From Cytidiella melzeri (lineage: Eukaryota; Basidiomycota; Agaricomycetes; Polyporales; Irpicaceae): a DNA stretch of 41,106 bases. The notes below the pieces were generated by a model, which saw nothing but the letters and a program-made list of their open reading frames with translations, did no database searches and had not been told where the DNA came from. The translations under genes and the position numbers were made by a program. Where the stretch lies: assembly GCA_022592445.1 (NCBI GenBank), contig JABYQR010000383.1:1-41106 (forward strand), read 5' to 3'. Shown here piece by piece: positions 11,212-19,950 of the stretch. Each line of letters opens with the position of its first letter. The stretch's first letter is position 1.

Positions 11212-11968
11212 TGTCGCGGAGCGACTGCTGCTATTCTGACAACCCTAACAAGAGAGTGAAGTAGAGAAGAAGGGGGGGTAGATCTCCAACAACAACAACA
11301 AGGTCAAAGTTGATGATGAGCAGGCAAGTAGGCACTGAGGCCAGATACTAGCAGTGCAAATGACAGAGTTAATAGGGTATGATACTAAGTTACATGCAGT
11401 AACTCACCTAGCAGTGCAAATGACAGAGAGGTCAAGATGCAGAGCTAGGGAGGGTAAGGTCTACTATATATACTGTGTCTGGGTGGTCTGTGCGCAAGTT
11501 CCCACACTAGGAACTGGAGTAACTGTGGGGCTGGAGTAACAATAGAACAATAACAGACCAGGGTAACAATCAGGGACCAGGGCACATAGAACAATAGAAC
11601 TAGAACAATAGAATAGGAACAATAGAACAACTGAAACTGGGGAAATCCCTGGGGAATCCCTAACAATAGACAGAAGACAATAGACAGAAGAAAATAGGAC
11701 AAATAAGAACTGGAGGAATCCCTGGGGAATCCCTAACAATGGAAGGAGCAATAGAACAATAGCCTAGGTTGATCTGGAACTGCTCCAGATTGAGTCTAGG
11801 GTTTGGGTCTGGACTATTGATAATTAAGGCAGGATGTCACGTGACCCGGTTTAGGGTTAGGTCCGGTAACACTCCTAGCCGGAAAATAAGTGCTCTAGAT
11901 AGGCGCCTAAGGCTGTAAACTTGTGACATTGTTGGAAAAATCCGGTCTCTGTTGGACTATCCATGTCA
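11212..11968 (+). repeat. LTR family C, copy 2 (757 bp)
   Basis: Aligns along its length with 8151-8877: same start (TGTCGCGGAGCG versus TGTTGCAGAGCG), same TATATATA stretch, same GAACAATAG low-complexity part, same end (CCATGTCA). No 5-bp target duplication flanks it: left is CGTAA, right is ATGAC. It is therefore either one end of a larger element, perhaps the gypsy-2 5' LTR read on the minus strand, or a recombinant. A 49-bp hairpin starts right after it. Confidence 0.75.
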
Positions 11969-11969
11969 A

Positions 11970-12018
11970 TGACCTGAAAAAGCACCTTTTTTGATTAAAA
12001 AGGGACTTTTTCAGGTCA
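11970..12018. repeat. Perfect-ended 49-bp hairpin beside LTR end
   Basis: TGACCTGAAAAAG at 11970-11982 is the reverse complement of CTTTTTCAGGTCA at 12006-12018, with a T/A-rich centre that pairs partly. It begins one base after the LTR end. It could be a tiny MITE or a fold-back; no target duplication is certain. Confidence 0.55.
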
Positions 12019-12177
12019 TCAGGCTTACTACAACACCTGAAGGTGAGTGAGGTCACTGGTTTGAGCCCTGCTATGTGCATTTTTTTTGGCCCTGGCTGTT
12101 ATGCTAAGTAGGCTTTGTGTGATCATGACACACATCTGATATATGCCTTACAAGTCTGTAACAAAAGGGATCAGCTG

Positions 12178-12533
12178 AGTTTCAATCTGAGTCTCAGCAA
12201 CCTTTTCCAGTAATCTGGCCATAACTTCCTCAACTCTGCTTCAAATTGGATAATTTTGTTACCATGCCATGGACAAGACATAGGATACCCAATGGTGCAA
12301 AAACCAAACACCGCATTTTGACTGGAAATTGTGATCTATTACAAAGCTTGAAGGGCTAGTAACAACGCTAACATAGTCCCACCAATTCAATTCATTTCAC
12401 TGATACAGAAACTGTTATTGAGTGTATTGCCAATCAGGCCCCATGCATTGGGGGACAGTAGTGTTACATCTACAGGAAAATCAAAGCAGTTACCCACACT
12501 GGAACAATTCTACTTCATTGTTCAGGAATCATA
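12178..12533 (-). mobile_element. Diverged Helitron-like fragment
   Basis: Follows the same order as the 5' part of the Hel family on the minus strand: CAGTAATCTGGCCATAAC, then ACCCAATGGTG, GCATTTTGA, the GGGGGACA block, and an end resembling TTCAGGAAT.ATAA near 12533. Similarity is clear but much lower than between the other copies, so it is an old insertion. The CTAG end is missing. Confidence 0.55.
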
Positions 12534-13855
12534 ATTCCATTCAGCTTCCTAATGAAAGTAGTTCCCTGTCAAAAAATTACTCCTATAAGTAATTATTCTG
12601 CACTTGTTAGTCATGAAATTTGTTGCTAATAACAAGATTCTTCATGAAATAGGTGGTTTAGGCAATAATGAGAGCAAGCATTCCAGACAAGGCACAATGT
12701 TTACCACCAACATCATTATCTTTGCAGTCAGACGTTCCAGTACAAGCTACCAACAGAAGGTATTGCAAGCAATCCAGCTAGTAATAAGTGGAAGCTTGCA
12801 GGGCTGCAAGCAACACTCGAAGCAGAATTTGTACAACTGTTATTCTTTGAGCCAGGGGAGAAAAGCTGTGAGTACAGGTATTGCTACAGGATGGAGAGAA
12901 GTGGGAATAATGTTGAGCCAGGAGGGAGAAGCTGAAGGCTTGAAGGGCAAACACACAACTTTAAGTATGTAGGCTACAGTGTTCGTGTGGAGGGGGGACC
13001 CATAAGAATGGTGGGAATAAGCTGATGTAATAAAGAGAGTGAGCTAAATGAAAAAAGAGTATAGGAGGATTGCACGTGTAGTAATCCACAGGATTAAAAT
13101 AAGATTATCACTAATCAAAAGGCTGCTTATGAGAGTGAGTACTATCAGGAATGTTATTATGAAAGCTACCACAGAGGTTCATTTCCGAGGTTACTACAGT
13201 TTTTGACTGCCACAGACATTTCAGATGACTGTAAGCACATTTGTAGTGTAATAGTATCTTCTTTGCGCCATGGATCACACCAAGGTGATGTTAACAAAAC
13301 ATGTTAAGTCTCCACGCAATTGTTATAGTTATGCTGCACATATGCTGCCATCTCACTTTTCCAGTTCCTAGTTTGACAAAGTATCTAAGTGAATACAGCA
13401 CAATCATTCACCCATTAGCAGAAGCATGTAATGACACCACCAAAACTGCCACCTCAAACTTTGACTACCACAAATGTCTATTTTGGCTATAATACTGCTT
13501 GAATAAGTGCATTTATCAGTGTATGACAGATAATTTGTGTAATGACTCATTTCTGTTACTTGGCCTCAGACATACACTTGAGGCATCCTCTGGAGCTGTA
13601 CTGCATGCTTTCCATGTCATTTTGTATGCTACTAAAGCGCAGGTATACATGCATGTGCAGTACTCCTCAAGCTCTACATGCTACCTTAGTGTACACAACC
13701 CATATCTGTATGTCTCAGCTAATGTGATGCTAACTACTAAGATAACAATACACAGTCACTTTGTTCCTGGTAAGAGCTCAGCTCCTTTGAACCTTGGCTC
13801 TCAACCTGCATTGTATGGTTTATCAGTCACTATAGCAGATAGTCTTCAATATTTC
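12534..13855. other. Stretch without recognisable gene
   Basis: AT-rich, with short open frames only (the longest, 12604-12972 on the plus strand, has no coding character I can defend). No terminal repeats or hairpins stand out. It may be genuine intergenic DNA on the 3' side of the minus-strand gene at 13856-14332. Confidence 0.5.
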
Positions 13856-14332
13856 TCACCTGTATAGCTCTCCAGATCGATCATAATATTCAAGGTAAGC
13901 CCAATGTTTCCATGCATCTTTCTCTCCCTGACTGGCATTTGCCTTGAGTTTTGCGCCTTCCCTTTTCGCTATTGCAACAAGGGTCATGTAATGCTCATAG
14001 GCCTCCTGCTGCCCAACTGGGTCTGATGGTGGCCATCCATTTGCACTGTACACCAGTTTTCCAATCTTTGACATTGTCCCAAATTGTTCATGTGGTTGTA
14101 TATTGGACCTCTTTACTCTCTGCCCTTGTGGTTCTGACTGCTGAACAGAAGGTGCTGACTGTTTGGCAATTGAATATGGATTGGTGAAGTCATGTGTGTC
14201 TGTAGCCTGTTTCTTGAAGGAACTTGACGAGTGGTATCCCCTTCTGCCATACTGGGTGGCAGACACAGTTGCTGTATATAATGCGCTGGTGACAACAGCA
14301 ACAATCAAAATGAGAGAGTTTGAGAGCTGCAT
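13856..14332 (-). CDS. Putative small secreted protein (158 aa)
   Basis: Intact frame of 158 codons. An ATG further upstream is in frame (14533), but the chosen Met at 14332 opens a textbook signal peptide: a polar start, a hydrophobic core of about 14 residues (SLILIVAVVTSALYTA), then a likely cleavage near V-S-A at residues 23-25. The mature part is rich in Ser/Gln/Lys and has a Lys-Arg site (QRVKRSN, about residue 72) suiting Kex2-type processing. The C-terminal 60 residues look folded and aromatic (NGWPPSDPVGQQEAYEHY, then KDAWKHWAYLEYYD). There are no cysteines. A TATTTAA-like box lies about 210 bp upstream. It is surrounded by transposons, as effector-like genes often are. I do not recognise a family; function unknown. 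A 5' intron cannot be excluded. Confidence 0.55.
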   Translation of the reverse strand: MQLSNSLILIVAVVTSALYTATVSATQYGRRGYHSSSSFKKQATDTHDFTNPYSIAKQSAPSVQQSEPQGQRVKRSNIQPHEQFGTMSKIGKLVYSANGWPPSDPVGQQEAYEHYMTLVAIAKREGAKLKANASQGEKDAWKHWAYLEYYDRSGELYR

Positions 14333-15020
14333 GCGATATAGGATGCAGAATAGTGATTTGAACAGAGTTTGAGAAGTTGGTATTGGTAAGATGGCTAGCT
14401 GTTGGAAAACATTTAGTACAGTGACCCAACGCAAGCACAACATGGGCAGTAGTAGTGTGCTTACCCACCAGTGCTGAAGCAATGAAAAGACTTGGAGTGA
14501 TGGAGGTGTGCTGAGGTACAAGCTGGCTGGCAATGCACCTTAAATACCTTTCAATTGCATCCTCCGCAGCAATTGATAAAGCAGAGGCTATGCTCTAAGA
14601 TAGGGTTGGAAATATCCTGGTTAGCTTCTGTTTCAAAGGTACACTGCTCAGTGATCAAAGCAACCATCTGTGCACTGTGTGCTCTGAGATGGTTGATAGT
14701 GTCTCACGTAGATCCTGTAACTGTTGTCAATAGCATTGGTTCACCCCAAAATTTTATGTCTCATACCAAAGTCAATGCTGTGATCACATCAGAGCCTTGT
14801 TCACTGATGCAACAAACATGCACGCTTTAATATAGGGTTGTAAATGTCTCAACAGTAGCTTCTGTAAGTTACCAGAAAGTTTCAAGTGTTAATTTTTTTG
14901 CTGACTCCTAGGAACTTCACACTGCAATCAGCAATTTGCAGGTATAAAATGTGAGAAAAAACAGCCCCATGCTCCAAAAAAGTGCTAGGTAACTGTTAAA
15001 CTTGTGACACCCCAAATAAA
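14333..15020. other. Upstream region of the secreted-protein gene; diverged duplication
   Basis: Contains the TATTTAA-like box near 14540-14552 (minus strand). Two imperfect copies of a roughly 50-bp segment (around 14590-14640 and 14825-14870) share ATAGGGTTG.AAAT and AGCTTCTGT. No gene is seen. It ends at the junction with Hel-5. Confidence 0.4.
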
Positions 15021-15408
15021 TTACAACTCCTGAAGAGTGAATAAGAATTGTACCGGTGTGCAGCAGTGCATTAATGCTTTTTCAGATGTGGCCCTCTTGT
15101 CCCCAAAGCGTGCGAATTTGATGGGAGAATACAGACAGTAACAGTATGAATAAAACAACAATGAATACAGCTGATGGCATCACACTGGCCTTGTTATAAG
15201 CCCTTGATAACTTTGTGTCAGATCACTTTTGCAATCAAAAGGCAGTTTTTGATTTTTACAGGGTGCATATGGGTATAAATCTGTACATATAATACATCAT
15301 TGGATAGCCCTATCTTGTGGCAACATCGTGGTACAAACATCCTGTCAATTGAAGTGGAATTGAGCAAGTTATGGCTAGTCTACTGAAAAAAAGCCATGCA
15401 GACTCAGA
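15021..15408 (+). mobile_element. Helitron-like Hel-5, 5' part
   Basis: Starts TTACAACTCCTGAAG at 15021 and runs in sense orientation to ...GACTCAGA at 15408, where Hel-2 is inserted. The expected continuation, TTCAA.CTCCACTCC, is found at 28602. The empty site is therefore A|T, with no duplication. Confidence 0.8.
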
Positions 15409-16412
15409 CTAGCGTTGGCAAGGCCAGCAAGCGGCAAGTACAATTCCTGAAGATTGAATGAAATATTACTTTTTGAGCCAGATTTGTAAGTAAACTTGGT
15501 GCTGGTAGCAGCCTGAACAAGTAATTCTGTTAGGAATGGCTTCTTCAATGAGTAGTGTATAGTAAGTTGGTGGTTTGTTTCCACTGGAGCACACAATTAT
15601 TCATGAAAGAAGAGGGACTGTGCTGTATTGTTTGAAGCGAAACAATGGTGTGAATACAGAATTAAAACATGTAAAAGCTTGTGGAGTAGAGCATGGAGAT
15701 AAAGATTGTTTGACATGCGTCTTCTTCTTAATGGTGTTGAACTATGTTAAATATTCTGGGTATAATTTGGTAAACTACAGGAGCAGGGTTGCAAGGGATT
15801 ATGTTATTGATAGCAAATTGAATAAATCATATAGCATGAAATAGTTAGTTGTACCTGTGACTTTGTTACCAAAAGAAACCTGAGTAAACAACTCTGTTCC
15901 TGGTAAGGACCTTGCCAAGCCATCTGGTCATGAATATCAACTGTATTACAGGCAGGTGACACGTTGATAGGCAACTTAATCTGGGATAAAGTGACCGTAC
16001 TACAAATGATAAGTTTGGTTGCGGGAAAACAAGCCATACATTGATGAGAGTAGTCACCATGGTGGCAAGGGGCTTCATATATCTTATCATGAATCTAGTG
16101 CAGTGTTCACTGCTGATGACAGAAAATTGCTTGTGTAAGAAATAAAGGGCTTGAGGGTGTCTCATTAGATCGACTCCCACAGCAAGTTACATGTGTCCTG
16201 TTGATGTGTGAACTGCCTCATTTCCATTGAAACTGCCACAGGCTGTGGTCTGATTGTATCTCCTGCTTATAGAGCCACTAGTGGTTGTGGAACTGTGTGA
16301 AAGAATTAAAGGCAGTGCTCTGGGGTGATGCAACCGCGTCCTGTTGATGTCTGAACTGCCTCAGCCCCACTAGAACTGCCTGATGTCTGAACTGCCTCAT
16401 CTCCATTGAAAC
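15409..16412 (-). mobile_element. Helitron-like Hel-2, 3' part
   Basis: Begins with CTAG (15409, the 3' end of the element on the minus strand) preceded by A, i.e. CTAG|T in element sense. It carries the inverted terminal segment at about 15440, the conserved body, and the first 143-bp repeat units. It is interrupted at 16412 by the copia element and continues at 24976. Confidence 0.8.
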
Positions 16413-16697
16413 TGTTAAAACTATATAATATAATATAATATGATATGTAGTTTCCCACGCCTTATTACAAGGACGCTTTAAGGTAGCAGAGTTCCCACAG
16501 TCTTGATATGGGAATTATGCAGCCGTATATGGAAACTCAAGTAGTAACCATCACATTAGCTGAGACGTACAGATACGGATTGTAGTAGTACTATACATAT
16601 ATGTACGCCTGTGTTCTAGTAGCATAGGAAATGACATGCAAAGCACATATGACTCCAGAGGATGCCTAAAGCATATATCTGAGGACAAGTACTAGCA

Positions 16698-16792
16698 TGA
16701 GTCATTTACTCATTATGTACGCCTCTGGTACAAGTGCTGAGCCTAGTCATACAATGAGTCATGCATGTATAGCATGAGTCATGCATGAGTCA
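16698..16792. promoter_or_regulatory. Four TGAGTCA sites in the LTR
   Basis: TGAGTCA occurs at 16698, 16755, 16775 and 16786 and is repeated in the 3' LTR from 24708. TGASTCA is the known core of Gcn4/CpcA/AP-1-type bZIP factors. The cluster lies 75-170 bp upstream of the TATA box. Control by amino-acid starvation or stress is an inference. Confidence 0.5.
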
Positions 16793-16866
16793 TGCACTTA
16801 GTCATACAGTAGAATAGCTGAAGTAGACATGTATAGTAGTCGCTTACATAAGTAGATACAGACATG

Positions 16867-16874
16867 TATATAAG
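16867..16874 (+). promoter_or_regulatory. TATA box of the copia LTR
   Basis: TATATAAG, 86 bp before the LTR end; the same box is at 24877 in the 3' LTR. Transcription would start about 30 bp further on, within the LTR. Confidence 0.65.
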
Positions 16875-16960
16875 CAGAGCTGCTGAAGCAGCAAGAATAA
16901 TAAGACTCATCTTCGAAGCTTAACAGCCTCTACCCCTCGCACACATATTCCACTTTGTTA

Positions 16961-16980
16961 GGTTATGAGCCCCGGCTTTT
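16961..16980 (+). promoter_or_regulatory. Primer-binding site, half initiator-Met tRNA
   Basis: GGTTATGAGCCCCGG directly abuts the LTR. It is complementary to the anticodon stem-loop of initiator tRNA-Met (…GGGCTCATAACC, anticodon CAT), not to a tRNA 3' CCA end. Drosophila copia and yeast Ty5 prime from an internally cut initiator tRNA in this way. Confidence 0.8.
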
Positions 16981-17753
16981 AGCTTAACTACATCCACACT
17001 CTCAACGACATCCATCAACCAGTATCCCCCAAGCTTTCTTATAAGTAAGTTTCTCTACTTTACTTTGTTTGGCCACATAGTAGTAGTAGAGTTGTACTGG
17101 TTGACTGCCTCAGCTTCGAATACAATATTCCCAACTGACCTTCTACAGCTAATTCCCTCACCTACTTGCCCCTTGCGTACGCACTCCCAACCCAGCTGAA
17201 TACTTAAGCCACCATTGGTGGTCCTCGACTTTAACGAGTCGTGCATTACGCGGAATCTGCCTAACACGCAGTGTAAAATCCGGTGGTGGAGGAACAAGCT
17301 CCCACTTGTACAAGTGGTAGATCGGCGGAGTAGTACAATAGGAGGGTAGTGTTGAGTGGCGCTCTAAGCTCGTGACTTAGAGGCCTAGGACCTTCGTGTT
17401 GGCGCACGTCAGTCAGTCCTGGAATTAGAAATCGCCGCTTTTTGTAGCTGTAGAATTTCTTGAGGCATGTTGTCCACTTTTACTTTTGGTATCACGGAGA
17501 TTGTGGACTCTCCTATACTTCGTGGTGTTTCTTACATGCGCCATTATGTTTTCGTCGTATCATACCGACTGGTAGAAGTCGAAGTTGCAAGTGGTCATAC
17601 TTGTCTTGAATCACTTGTGGAAAACTTTTATTGACATTCGACTTTTCCATTAGCAATCCCCAGGACTTTCTCAAGGAAAGTGTTGTGGATTGAATACGAC
17701 GACATAAATCTTATACTTTTGATTCTTTCTTCCAGACCGTTATATTTTTGAAG
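16981..17753 (+). other. Copia leader, possible intron 17045-17735
   Basis: Non-coding leader. A good donor (GTAAGT, 17045) and a good acceptor with a pyrimidine tract (TTCTTTCTTCCAG, ending 17735) would bring the ORF1 start close to the LTR. This is a splice-site prediction by eye only. Confidence 0.35.
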
Positions 17754-19166
17754 ATGCCGAATAACTCTCGCCGCACTTCCCGTCGCCTCAATGCCCGCTT
17801 CGCTCCCCACTCTCCAAATGATCCCTACTGCGTCCATGATTACACTCGGTTTGACCGTATGGGTCACCCCATCGTTATGGAGATAAGGAGTTCCGCAACT
17901 CCCATCTCTATCCGTATGAGTCAAACCGACGCTCAGGATGCCAGGATCAATGTCAACTACGTTGACAGGGACGGAGTTCGGCATATGGAATCGATGGAGT
18001 ACAGCCTTCTCGGTCGTCACGGCTGGGACAGGTTCAGGCAGAGTGATAGGCAAAGGCACCTCCGAGAGGTTAATCGTATTATTGATGAAGCCAATCGAGA
18101 GGCGGAATTGGACTTATACAGACGAAGGCCTCGTAATGTCAGTGCGGAAATCAGGGCGCATCAAACCCAAACTTCTTCCAGGGTTAATGCTGCACCTCTG
18201 CGCCGATCTGCGTCGCCGTCGCACCCACATCCTCATCGTCATCCTACTCCAATGCCACCGCCTTTTTTGAGTGCAGGATTATCGCTTTGGGACATGGTTG
18301 CCCAAGCATTAAATAATTTTGCATCTCCACAGACTTCTTCTACAATGGTCAATCCGCCTACACCGGTCATCCCGGATATTGTTGATGGTATGAACGGTTT
18401 AAATATCAGTTCACCAGTTTCTCATGATTCTTCAGAGCCAGTAGTCCAGGCCGCTTCTGCTGCCGGGCCTACTCCTGTTCCGTCCTCCACTACTCAGGAG
18501 GAGGGACAGGTTGAAGATGAATGGCCAACGGTATTCGCTCCCCAACCAGTTGTTCCCACCTTCTCATTCGACGACTGGGTCCACGTCGATTGTACCGACA
18601 CTAGGCCGGCTTTGCCTGTCTATCCGTGTGGTATGGTTTATGGCGTGGATGGACCAAAGGGGGAGGTTTTCAGGCCGGAGCAAGTTTGTTCCATCCTCGC
18701 CATGCAACACGTCAACCATCCCAACTATACGCCCAATGAGCTGGTCTTACGCTCTAGGGGACTTGTTGATACAATGGTCGTTAGCATGGGCAACAAATGC
18801 GAGCACTATCGTGAGATGGTCGAGGAGCTGGAGGAATTTGCCAAGTCTCAGCGGATCAAGGAAATCACAGCCTGTGCCCGGATTTACCTCAAGCTCAAGA
18901 GGGGACAGTGGCCGGACTGTGACAATATCTGGAACACGTACTTCATCTCAGTTGCAGACTTTCACACAGCGATGGAGGTCTTCAATGGTCGCGATCATCT
19001 AAGCGATCACCAGCTGGTCTGGCTGACTCAGAGACGTATGGAGAAGAAGGAAGACTGGATGAGCATCTTTCATAGGGAGGAAGAGTTCAAAGGTAAAATG
19101 AAGGAGGTAAAGATCGAGCCCGCTGTGCTCGAGCCTTCTTTAGAGCCTGGATCGTCTTCTCTTTGA
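17754..19166 (+). CDS. Extra copia ORF1, unknown protein (470 aa)
   Basis: Intact frame from ATG 17754 to stop 19166, between the primer-binding site and gag, where copia elements normally have nothing. The N-terminus is Arg/Ser-rich and basic. Residues ~135-250 are low complexity, with a His/Pro run and Pro/Ser/Thr stretches. The C-terminal 210 residues look folded: DDWVHVDC, the CGMVYGVDGPKGEVFRPEQV segment, a Glu-rich helix (EMVEELEEFAKSQRIKEI), and Trp/His-containing segments through DHQLVWLTQRRMEKKEDW. No zinc knuckle, protease or polymerase motif is seen. The 80 bp after the stop are AT-rich with TATACTATAAAAT and resemble a gene 3' end, so a captured host gene is possible. It is the only unbroken gene of the element. 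Function unknown. Confidence 0.7.
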   Translation: MPNNSRRTSRRLNARFAPHSPNDPYCVHDYTRFDRMGHPIVMEIRSSATPISIRMSQTDAQDARINVNYVDRDGVRHMESMEYSLLGRHGWDRFRQSDRQRHLREVNRIIDEANREAELDLYRRRPRNVSAEIRAHQTQTSSRVNAAPLRRSASPSHPHPHRHPTPMPPPFLSAGLSLWDMVAQALNNFASPQTSSTMVNPPTPVIPDIVDGMNGLNISSPVSHDSSEPVVQAASAAGPTPVPSSTTQEEGQVEDEWPTVFAPQPVVPTFSFDDWVHVDCTDTRPALPVYPCGMVYGVDGPKGEVFRPEQVCSILAMQHVNHPNYTPNELVLRSRGLVDTMVVSMGNKCEHYREMVEELEEFAKSQRIKEITACARIYLKLKRGQWPDCDNIWNTYFISVADFHTAMEVFNGRDHLSDHQLVWLTQRRMEKKEDWMSIFHREEEFKGKMKEVKIEPAVLEPSLEPGSSSL

Positions 19167-19379
19167 ACGGACTCTCTGCGAATCAACTATACCGCGCACT
19201 GTATACTATAAAATATCGCAATGTGTACTCTTATACTTGTTACAAACGGCATTTTCATTAGCGTAGTCTGTAGTGTACTTGTATACTTTCTCTATCTCTC
19301 TCTTGTTCTGCTTCGAGTCACGACCATCACGTAGCGCATTCTGACGAACTTCTATGACTTTTCTTTACTTAGTTTGTAA

Positions 19380-19948
19380 CGTTGTACTCTGGCTTCATTA
19401 GCGTGTACAAATTCCGAATTGCACCTCTTTGATTCAGAGAACTTTTGTGACGTCGACAGTGTTGCAAGACCCTGTGAAACACAACCGTGCCCTAACCGCT
19501 ATAGATATTCGTTTGAAGCAGATTTAAACGAAGTTTATAGAATTATTGCATTGGTAACACAGGACCGGTATCTTGAACCTTTTGAACATCAGAAAGAACT
19601 CATTGAGGTTACATAGGATCTGTACCGCATCTTGACGTACCTGCTTTAGTCACTGCATACTTTCAAGACTTAGCAAATCGTCGAGAATCAGAACCACAGA
19701 ACAACGAACCAGAAGTAGTAATAGATCAGGAACCATCAGAGATCATCACAGGCACAACTTACATTGGTGACACATCCAGTCAATCTCTAGATAAGAACTC
19801 AGATTCCGGAGAAAATACCGAAGTCGAAGATCTTCTAGAAGAAACTTCTAAACAGACGTCATCACCTGTAATTGCACCTGTAGTACCTCATATCTCTGAA
19901 GTGTACATTCCGTACTACGACTTGATCCTTGATTGCTTTTGGTTATAA
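19380..19948 (+). pseudogene. Copia ORF2 upstream of gag, one frameshift
   Basis: An open frame runs from 19380 to 19616, with DSENFCDVDSVARPCETQ and the motif CETQPCPNRY at 19473-19502. One missing base near 19605-19616 shifts it into a second open frame of 110 codons, which ends at TAA 19946-19948. The second half is rich in Glu, Ser, Thr and Pro (KNSDSGENTEVEDLLEE) and ends hydrophobic (YIPYYDLILDCFWL). No ATG lies at its 5' end, so it probably joins ORF1 or a leader exon by splicing, or starts at a non-AUG codon. Its stop overlaps the gag start (TAATG). The cysteine motif is shared with the ORF upstream of gypsy-2 gag (10131-10160). I do not recognise a domain. Confidence 0.55.
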
Positions 19949-19950
19949 TG
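19946..19950 (+). promoter_or_regulatory. TAATG stop-start overlap between ORF2 and gag
   Basis: The TAA of ORF2 and the ATG of gag share one base. UAAUG overlaps are known sites of coupled termination and re-initiation, for example in the SART1 retrotransposon. Use here is an inference. Confidence 0.5.

Larger units (their letters stand above)
16413..16960 (+). repeat. 5' LTR of the copia element (548 bp)
   Basis: Starts TGTTAAAAC and ends CTTTGTTA, directly followed by the primer-binding site. It differs from the 3' LTR by one base in the TATAATA-rich start, AAGG versus AGG near 16481, and CAAG versus CAG near 16539. It ends in TA rather than the usual CA. Confidence 0.95.

Noticed and set aside
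12604..12972. 122-codon open frame
   Set aside because: No signal peptide, domain or compositional support; surrounded by AT-rich non-coding sequence.
13499..13867. 122-codon plus-strand frame overlapping the secreted-protein 3' side
   Set aside because: Composition like the surrounding non-coding DNA; no motif.
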